Positions 56,553-64,000 of a stretch of DNA of 64,000 bases are shown one piece after another. The notes beneath the pieces are model-generated. The model searched no databases, was not told the origin of the DNA, and saw only the letters and a program-made list of their open reading frames with translations. A program made the position numbers and the translations under genes. The stretch's first letter is position 1. Each line of letters starts with the position of its first letter. Origin of the DNA: Cryptomeria japonica (Eukaryota; Streptophyta; Pinopsida; Cupressales; Cupressaceae); assembly GCF_030272615.1 (NCBI RefSeq), contig NC_081411.1, forward strand, positions 157,248,471 to 157,312,470. The letters run 5' to 3'.

Positions 56553-57355
56553 TGTATATGGTGAAAGTGGAAACAACAATGTTAAAAGACTAAATAGATT
56601 CAACCACAAAAACCCTAGCCTAACAACAACAAAGATCCACCATAACATATGAAGATTACCTAAGACAATGCAAATCAAATGAAATCACAAAGATTATACC
56701 ATCACATGTCCAATAGGGTTTGAATCTCCATTCTTCCTATCTCCATTGATCTTGCTTGATATATTTCCTCTCAGATTTTATGTATGCACAAGAGCTCAAC
56801 AAAGAACGGAAATGTGGTTGCAAGTAGGATCACATGTAAAAGGTGTAGTGTAGTTGAGTGTGTAATTGAGTTAGTTAGTTGATTAGGATGCATAGATTGA
56901 TTAGGTTTTGATAATGAAGGAAGCATCTCCTTATATAGAAGACACTATAAGAAGTGGAGGGATAAGATTAAGAGGTGTAAAAGAGGTCGGCTATGATTAG
57001 AGGGTAGGTAAAAGAAATAATAAAATAATGAGAGGGTAGGTAGTGTATGAATTAAGAGATGAATGACATGTGTCATAAGTAGAAAAGGTTAATGAATTAA
57101 TTAAATAAATAAAGATTCATTTAATTAATAGAAGAAGTGGGATCAAATTAAATAAATAAGATATTTATTTAATTTAGGAAAAGGGATAATTTAAATAAAT
57201 AAAGGTATTTATTCAAATGAGAAATAAGGCTAGAAGAGGATAAATGAATTAATTAAATAAATAAATATTTATTTAATTAATAGAAGAATTAGGCTTAGAT
57301 AATTAAATAAATAAAATATTTATTTAATTAGACTGGACAATTTTAGGTGTCTACA
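56553..57355 (-). repeat. 5' LTR of element F
   Basis: On the minus strand, TGTAGACACC (57355) to CCATATACA (56553), flanked outside by CTTTT (57356-57360). TATA box at 56937-56931. Confidence 0.95.
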
Positions 57356-58038
57356 CTTTTATTTACTTAATTAATTCACTAAGCCTCTTCTGTCTAATTT
57401 CAATAAATATTTATTATTTATTTAAATCCCACCTCCTCACCTAAATTAAATAAATAATTTTATGAATTTACTTACCCTTTTCCCTTTTGAATCATAGCCC
57501 TCCAACTTGTTCACATGATCATAATATAATTTTTTAGGCATGTGACAAGTTTTAACCATCTCGTTATTCACTTTGCAATTTTTCGAAAGTCAACGCACCT
57601 CTTAAGCTCCTCGCTTCATCTCCACCTAACCTCAAATCTTATTGATTCTCTTTCACCTATGTTATCTTGACCTTTCATGATGCCACCTCTTAATCTAAAC
57701 CCTCCATTCTTAGGGTAATATCTACAAAAGAGGCTTCCTCCTCTCATAACCCAACACACATTGTCTAAGAATACTTACACTCTACTAAAATCACTCTAGT
57801 CATACATCATCACACTTTTAGTTATACATCATCACAACTATATTCATTCTTCCTTGATCTCTTGTTCAAGCATGCAAGAAAAAATAAGAGCAACCATTAT
57901 CAACATAAGCTCATGGAGGTTAGGGAAACAATGGAGACAAGTATCATATGCATATGAAGGTATATTTTGCTTATTTCATTGTCTTTTGTATGTATTTGGA
58001 GATCTCCATTGAGTTTTGTTGAATACATTTGTAGACCT

Positions 58039-59576
58039 TGTTGGCATTTTGGCACTAAGTTTTCATTGATGTAAACCAACATGATGGATATTCACATAAG
58101 GGTGAGCATAAAGAATGAAGACCTACCGGTAAAGTACAAACTAGTCTGAAGGTTGGCTGCTTGTTTATGATGAAGAGGCAGAATGTGAAAGTTGTCACAA
58201 ATCACTGAGGTGAAGATGTGCTACCGGTATAGTGTGCTCTACTAGTTAAGAAAAGAAGAAACCTTGATGGGCAAAGGTTTGTACTGATATGTGTTTGTCG
58301 GACCGACTGTGTGATGGTGGGCCATGTCTTGATTGTTGTGATGCCATGTGGAGCAGAGGTGGCAAACATGTTATGGTTGGTGAAGCCTCATCAATAGGGT
58401 TGATGAAACAAATAATCACCATTAATGAAGGAGTCACAAATCATGGGATTGTATCTGACTGATTGCAACTCGAGGAAGAAGGAATGACAAAGGAAGATTA
58501 GGGAGTAGTTGGCACTAGAATCAATGCAAAGGAAATCCGATTCAAGAAGTCCTCAAAAAGGAAACTACTGAAGAACTTTATGTGTCGACTGATTTCATGA
58601 CAAAAGATCTAATTTGAGATTGCCATTTCTAGAAAATGTGCATTGGATAATGGAAATCATGTGCAGGTGCATCCTTGAAGGATAGGTGATCGATCCAAGA
58701 TAGGTGGGATTGGTTCTCATGAAAATTGTGTCAGAAAGAGGAAACCCTTACCGCTTAGGTTTTTGAATTACGTTATGGCAAGAAATTACTATAGAAGAAA
58801 TAAGAGCTCAAGACAGAACATTTTCAAGGTAGTGAAGAAGGAGAAAAGAAGTGTGAATGAGCAAGGAGAAGGACTTCGAGCCATAGAGATATTTCTAAGA
58901 AAGTTCCAGCGTGTGTGATCAAGAGTACCGGTGAGAGGATTCTAAAGGCAAAACTATAATCTTGCAGTTGAGTATAACCTACAAGGTGTGGCAGATTAGA
59001 CAACATCCAGGTGTGATACAATAATGTTGAGAGACTGTATGTGAGAGGGAGAGAAGGATAATAGAGGTTGAGAATCATAGAGAGTAATCTCACAACCGAC
59101 AGTGTGAGATTCAGTGAAGGGGAAAAAGACTGTCAACCGACAGAGAGTTGCTCGATTAAAGAGTTTCATAATTCATTTGCAACAAGAAGCCTTGATTGTA
59201 TTCAAATAGTATTGCAATATACATCACCAAGTTGAAGCTTGGTGCAGGGGTTGGTGCCCTAAAAGTGTAGGAGTTGGTGCTCCTTGGGTTGGTGCTGATA
59301 ATCTTTGTAAGTTGGTATTTTACGTGTGAGGCTAGATTGGAGCAGTAGTCTCTAACAACTTTTCTCACCGAGGTTTTTCCCATATTGGGTTTTCCTCATA
59401 AATCTGGTGTTGTGAGTTACTTTTGTGTGAATGATCTCTATGGCTTTCTTTCTTGTATTACCGGTATGACTATTTAGTGGTTAAGTGAATAACTGATAGT
59501 CAAAAATTAGATCAAAAAAGAGAAAGGTTAGGAACCACTGATTCACCCCCTTCTCAGTGGTATTTTGTGTTCAACA
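58039..59576 (+). repeat. 5' LTR of Sirevirus-like element H
   Basis: TGTTGGCATTTTGGCAC to GTGTTCAACA, followed by a tRNA-Met-type primer site. It has scattered ACCGGTA motifs (58126, 58211, 58927 and 59460, approximate), a GGTTTTTCCCATATTGGG block at 59373 and ATTCACCCCCTTCTCAG near the end. Length 1.54 kb. The 3' LTR is outside the window. Confidence 0.9.
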
Positions 59577-59578
59577 AT

Positions 59579-59590
59579 TGGTATTAGAGC
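59579..59590 (+). promoter_or_regulatory. Primer binding site of element H
   Basis: TGGTATTAGAGC, one mismatch from the canonical initiator tRNA-Met site, two bases after the LTR. gag begins only 52 bases downstream. Confidence 0.9.
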
Positions 59591-59642
59591 CTAGGTTCTC
59601 AGTTATCTTTAAACATTGGGTATATTCTAGACTTTGAACACA

Positions 59643-61793
59643 ATGGCAAGAAGTGAGTCTACTTCCTCAAAAGCCCCCATGTTTGATGGATCCAACTATT
59701 CCTTCTGGAGTAGAAGAATGGAGACCTATATTTCCTCTCTTGGTTTTGATGTGTGGATGTTGGTCGAGAATGGATATGTTGTTCCTAATGCTCCTCCCAT
59801 TGATCTGGATGCAAAAAAGGAGTATGAGAATAATGCAAAGGCAAAACATGTTATCTTGAGTGGATTGTCCGATAATGAATTTGTCAAAGTCATGCACTAT
59901 GTTTTAGCAAAGGAGACATGGGACAAATTACAGAGGTTGTTTGAAGGAGATGCAAAAGTCAAAGAAGCCAAGCTGTAAACACTAAGGGGCCAACTTGAAA
60001 GCATTAAAATGAAAGATGATGAAAAGATTGCAGATTATCTTCACAAATTTGATGAAACTGTGAATACTATTAGAGGACTTGGAGAAGAGATTGCAGATGA
60101 GATTCTTGTCAAGAAGATACTTAGATCTCTCACTCCCAAATATGAAACTAAGGTGTCAGCCATAGAAGAAGTGAAGGATCTGAAGACTTTTACAATGGAT
60201 GAGATATTTGGCTCTCTGATAGCCTATGAGATGAGAACAATCGGTGACACTTCCTCAAGGAAAGAAGCAGCATTCAACATCACTAAGAAGGGCAAAGAAG
60301 TTGTTACTCATAAATAATATAGTGAAGATTCTGATGCAGAAGTAGCAGACTTTGTGAGGAAGATCAAAAGAGGATTCGATTAGTACAAAGGAAAGCTACC
60401 ACTTAAATGCTTCAACTATGGGAAAGTAGGACACTTTGCTACAAATTGTCCTCACAAAGAAATCAGTGGAGAGGAGTCAAGAGAGTTTAGAAGATCTGTC
60501 AGCAAAGACAAAGAAAGGAATGACTACTAACAGGGAAGGAGAGGCTACTAGAACTAGAACAGTCTATATACCATTGAGGATGACACAAAAAATGATGAAA
60601 AATGCATCAAAAGATGATTACCATGAGAACGGCAGAAAAGTCAATCTCTTCATGGCACTTGATAGACCAGCTGATGAAGATGAGGAAGAAGAGGATATTG
60701 AAGCTCAAGAGGATTTGGAGAGAAAACTTATCAGTGCACTTGAAGAATGGAGTAAAACAAGAAGAGAACTCAAGAGGGTTGAGCTTGTTGCAGTAGATGA
60801 ACAAGATCTCTTGAAGCAATCTCTGGATGAGTCTGGTCAAGTCATATCTGACTTGAAACTGCAGCTGGAAGAAACTAAGAGGATTTGTGAAGCTACAACC
60901 TCTGATTTGACAAAAAAAGAAAAGGATCATCAAGAGATGGAAGCAGAAATAGTAAAGCTAAAAAATGAGCTTGAAGAGAGTAAGGAAGAAATAAAAATAA
61001 GGGCAAGTATGAAGGCAACAATGAGGCCTTAGATAAGATGTCGAGCAAACAAAAGCAATCTAAAGACACCGGTGGCTTAGGCTTTGAAGAAGGCCAAAGT
61101 TTAACCCACAAAGATAAATCTGGCAAAGAAATAATGTTCACCTCTCCAATTAGAGGTGAAGAAAAGAAAATATTCACTATAGACCAGTATATCAATAAAA
61201 AGACATATGCAGATGCTGTTGTAAATCGCCACTCAAATCAGTATACAAAAATGAATCGGAGGCCACACTTCTTGTACCAACATGCAGATCCAAGGAGAAA
61301 TGCAAGAATTAACTATGAAGGAATCACCAGACTCAAGAATATGAAGGGAAGACCCCCAATGAGGCAGTTCCATTCAGGACCAAGACAACCTAACTAGTAT
61401 GTTTCAAACTTTCATGGTTACTGTTACCGGTGTAACAAATTTGGGCATAGAATAAATGACTGTAGATTAATCAATAAGCCCTCTATGAGTTATGAAAGTA
61501 GAAATCCATTTTAATGTACTTCGGGATATGAATGTTGTCTGCTATCACTGCAATGGATATGGTCATAAGAGTTTTGATTGTAGGAAGAGTAAACCAGGAC
61601 CCTACAATAATTTTAAGGACTTCCCCTTAAATAAAAATGTAAAATGCTATAACTATCAATATTTTGGACACATAGAAAAGTTATGCAAAAACGGGAAGGT
61701 CAAGCAAATGAAGAAAAATCTGGATCAAGAGTTGATAACTGAACCTGAGCTCAATATAGCAGCTGACGAGAAGAAGGAAATCAAACAAGTTTA
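59643..61793 (+). pseudogene. gag: gag of element H with coiled coil and four zinc knuckles
   Basis: ATG 59643 opens MARSESTSSKAPMFDGSNYS, a copia gag start. The core (59680-60290) reads FWSRRMETYISSLGFDVW and TWDKLQRLFEGDAKVKEAKL. Zinc knuckle 1 (60409-60450) has its second Cys changed to Tyr. A Glu/Lys-rich coiled coil (about 60690-61000) follows LFMALD, as in Sirevirus gag. Knuckles 2 (61422-61463) and 3 (61540-61581) are intact CX2CX4HX4C. Knuckle 4 (61645-61686) again has the second Cys changed to Tyr. Stops at 59976, 60315, 60379, 61030 and 61396 (approximate) and frame changes near 60600, 61030 and 61480 break it. Confidence 0.85.
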
Positions 61794-62130
61794 GGTTGAG
61801 AAAGAAAAGGAAAAGGCAAAATCAAGTCTCAAAGTACAGACTGCCTTGCATGCTGAAAGGAAAAATCTATGGGTGGTAGATAGTGGTTGCTCAAACCATA
61901 TGACTAGTGATAAAAATAAATTCATTAAACTAGAAGATTGGAATGGTGGATTAGTAAGATTTGAAGACAATTCCTCCATCAAAATAAAGGGAAAAGGAAC
62001 TCTAAGCATTGATGGAAAACAGAAGGCACGTGATGTATATTATGTGGAAGGCCTAAAGCATAATCTATTGAGTGTGAGTCAAATGTGTGACAAAGGTTAC
62101 AAATTCACCTTTGACTCAACTAGTTGCTAA
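61794..62130 (+). pseudogene. Protease of element H
   Basis: Copia-type aspartic protease: WVVDSGCSNHMT with the catalytic Asp at about 61879, then VRFEDNSSIKIKGKGTL and LKHNLLSVSQMCDKGY. The frame is continuous with the gag end, apart from a TAG at 61792-61794. It ends at TAA about 62128. Confidence 0.9.
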
Positions 62131-63215
62131 ATAAAGAAACATAATACTAGTAAAGAGAACATATGGAAATATTTATAATCTGAAGGAATGCTATGAGTCC
62201 CAATGTATGTTAGGACAAGTAGATGAAAGTTGGTTGTGGCATAGAAGATTAGGACACACAAATTTTGATAACTTAGATGCAATAAGCAAGAAGGAGTATG
62301 TGAGGAATATTCCACTTACCATCAAGTTGGTAAACACATTTTGTGATGAATGTGTAAAAGGTAAGCAAACTAAAGTGAGTTTTAGGACAAAGGAGCACAA
62401 CACCTCAGGACCACTTGAAATTGTGCATACAGATCTCTGTAGTCCAACTTGAACAAGAGCACTTGTAGGTGAAAGATACTTTATACTCTTCATTTATGAC
62501 TACTCATGAATGGCATGGGTCACATTTCTGTAAGATAAATCACAATCATTTGAAAATTCAAGATCTTTCAGAAGACGGTGGAAAAGGAAAGTGGTTATAG
62601 ATTAAAATGCCTTAGATCAGACAGGGGTGGAGAGTTCACATCAAATGAATTTGAAGATTATTGTGAAAAACATGGAATTAGAAGGAAATACTCTACTCCT
62701 AGGATACCACAGCAAAATAGTGTGGTGGAAAGGAAGAACAAGACAGTCAAGGAGATGGCTAGAACCATGCTAAATGAGGCCAATTTGTTGGACACATATT
62801 GGAATGAAGCGGTTCATACTACTGCATACACTTTCAACCGAGTTCAATTAAGAACAAGTAGAAAAATGACACCTTATGAGTTGTGGTATGAACAGAAGCC
62901 ATCAGTCAAATACTTCAAAGTATTTGAAAGAAAGTTCTTTATCAAGAAAGATATGGATGGTCTAGGAAGTTTTGACTCCAGGAGTGATGAAGGAATCTTC
63001 CTTGGTTACTCATCTAACAACAAAGCCTACAAATGCTACAATAAAAGACTAAGGAGAGTAGTTGAGAGTGTGCGTGTAAAAGTTGATGAAGATATGCACA
63101 AAGGATGTCAACCACAGGTTAACCGGTATGATGACTCTAGTGATAAACATGATGGAGCTCAGTCGGATACTGAACCAGAGGTAGCATCCAAGAAGGTCCC
63201 CAATTGGTATGTATA
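62131..63215 (+). pseudogene. Integrase of element H
   Basis: A pre-integrase zinc-binding region (LWHRRLGHTNFDNL ... CDECVKGK; about 62237-62370) is in a shifted frame. The core has IVHTDLCSPT (first Asp), CLRSDRGGEFTSNEFE (second Asp, about 62620) and PQQNSVVERKNKT (Glu, about 62730). The copia C-terminal part shows TPYELWYEQKPSVKYFKVF and EGIFLGYSSNNKAYKCYN. Stops at about 62450, 62508 and 62530 and one frameshift interrupt it between the first and second Asp. Confidence 0.9.
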
Positions 63216-64000
63216 GCTGAATCACCCAAAAGAGAAAATTTTGGGAAATATGAGTGATGGTGTGCAGAATAGAAGAAGACTTGCCCGGAATGATGAGCAA
63301 GTCAACCTATGCCTCATGACAAAATTTGAACCCAAAACATTCAATGAGGCCAGTAAAAGACAAGAATGGATGGATGCCATGGAAGAAGAAGTGCACCACA
63401 TTGAGAAGAACAAGACCTGGGAAATAGTCCCTAGATCGAAAGACGAGAACATCATTAGCACAAAATGGGTATACCAGAATGAGATGAATGAAGAAGGTAA
63501 GATTGTTCGGCATAAAGCTGGACTAGTGTGCAAGGGATACTCTCAAGTAGAGGGAATTGACTTTGAAGAAACATTTGCACCGGTAGCTATATTAGAGGCA
63601 ATTAGAATGTTTCTAGCATTCTCTGCCTACAGAGGCTATAAAGTATACCAAATGGATGTAAAATCTACCTTTCTAAATGGAAATTTGGAAGAATAAGTGT
63701 ACATGGAGCAACCGGAAGGGTTTCTACTACATGATGATGAGACATTTGTGTGTAGGTTGAAGAAGGCCTTGTATGGTCTAAAACAAGCTCCTAGAGCATG
63801 GTATTCAAGATTAGATCAGTACCTAAAGGAGCAGGAATTCAAAAAGGGGAGTGGAGATAACAATTTGTACATAAAGAAAGATGGGAACCACATGATCATT
63901 TTGGTTGTTTACATAGATGACATTATCTTTGGAGGCAGCAAGGAAACTTTCTACAAAGAATTTGCTAATCAAATGCAATCAGAATTTGAGATGTCAATGC
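63216..64000 (+). pseudogene. pol: Reverse transcriptase of element H, partial
   Basis: Copia [61 protein letters not shown] (stop after it at 63694-63696), [12 protein letters not shown] and the catalytic [10 protein letters not shown] with YIDD at 63910-63921. The window ends about 25 codons later, before RNase H. Confidence 0.9.

Larger units (their letters stand above)
46030..57355 (-). mobile_element. Element F: second copy of the E family, minus strand
   Basis: LTRs at 56553-57355 (5') and 46030-46828 (3'), primer site 56549-56531 and polypurine tract 46845-46829 on the minus strand, with CTTTT duplications. Gene content equals E: gag, protease, linker, hydrophobic segment, integrase C-terminus, antisense PMD ORF and 21-bp iterations. 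All of gag through the integrase end (53999 to 49875) is in one frame, broken only by about nine stops and no frameshift. This shows that the family ancestor encoded one fused protein. The LTRs differ at about 5-6% of 380 bases compared. Confidence 0.9.
44786..58027 (+). repeat. Old LTR I of the E/F family, split by J and F
   Basis: Removing J, F and one copy of each target duplication joins 44786-44877, 45974-46029 and 57361-58027 into about 815 bp, the length of an E/F LTR. It starts TATAGACACCTAAAATTGTCC (the usual TG now TA) and ends near GTTGAATACA. No matching 5-bp duplication (ATAAA on the left) is found on the right, and no primer site follows, so it is an old solo or truncated LTR. 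Copia element H begins 11 bases further on. Confidence 0.7.
58039..64000 (+). mobile_element. Element H: Sirevirus-type Ty1/copia element, cut by the window end
   Basis: Order LTR, primer site, gag, protease, integrase, RT is that of Ty1/copia. The long gag with a coiled coil and zinc knuckles, and the LTR style, fit Sireviruses. RNase H, any env-like ORF and the 3' LTR would lie beyond 64000. Several stops and frameshifts show that it is inactive. Confidence 0.9.

Noticed and set aside
60607-60933. Phe/Leu-rich ORF opposite the gag of H
   Set aside because: It is the complementary-strand shadow of the Glu/Lys-rich coiled coil of gag.

Overview
The window is intergenic DNA from a plant with a large, repeat-rich genome. 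Almost every base lies in LTR retrotransposons of two groups: Ty3/gypsy elements of the Tat type (tRNA primer sites of the TGGCGCCCACCG and TGGCACGCCCGG kind, two RNase H domains, a plant-type protease) and Ty1/copia elements of the Sirevirus type (tRNA-Met primer site, AAAGGGGGAGATTG polypurine tract, long LTRs). I see no host gene, rRNA, tRNA or CRISPR array. A gymnosperm would fit, but the sequence alone does not settle the species. All coding regions are broken by stop codons.

Layout. (1) 1-8313: nested copia remnants. LTR G (1-522, minus) sits in element A (LTR 631-2060, minus). A sits in Sirevirus B, of which the 3' additional ORF (2061-4962), polypurine tracts and 3' LTR (from 5298) remain. 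Another LTR (C) appears to split the B LTR, and a further LTR end with a primer site lies at about 8300. (2) 8314-9637: unassigned AT-rich DNA with a diverged tandem duplication. (3) 9643-42859: element D, a Tat-type element with direct LTRs and a 5-bp target duplication (GGTAG). Its internal region is an inverted duplication: leader-gag-PR-G-patch-RT-RNH-aRH-IN reads forward at 11149-20708, then the same segment reads backward at 20709-41728. (4) Element E (27433-38799, plus; duplication AGTAT) is inserted in the right arm of D. (5) 42865-44785: a 117-bp tandem repeat, then AT-rich DNA. (6) 44786-58027: an old LTR (I) split by solo LTR J (44878-45968; duplication AATAT) and by element F (46030-57355, minus; duplication CTTTT), a second copy of the E family. 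(7) 58039-64000: Sirevirus-like element H (plus), with 5' LTR, gag, PR, IN and part of RT, cut by the window end.

How the parts relate. E and F form one non-autonomous family. gag and protease are followed by a linker and only the C-terminal end of integrase; RT, RNase H and the integrase core are absent from both. Both also carry a plant mobile domain ORF antisense to gag, between the integrase remnant and the 3' LTR. D cannot have supplied its own complete integrase either, since both arms stop inside it, so D, E and F were probably mobilised by proteins from other elements.

Most notable: the palindromic body of D, whose arms differ by about as much as its LTRs do; a leader motif shared by D and E/F with a covarying stem; the repeated hairpin array in the E LTR; the in-frame UGA shared by E and F just before the protease; and the antisense plant mobile domain ORF kept in both copies.
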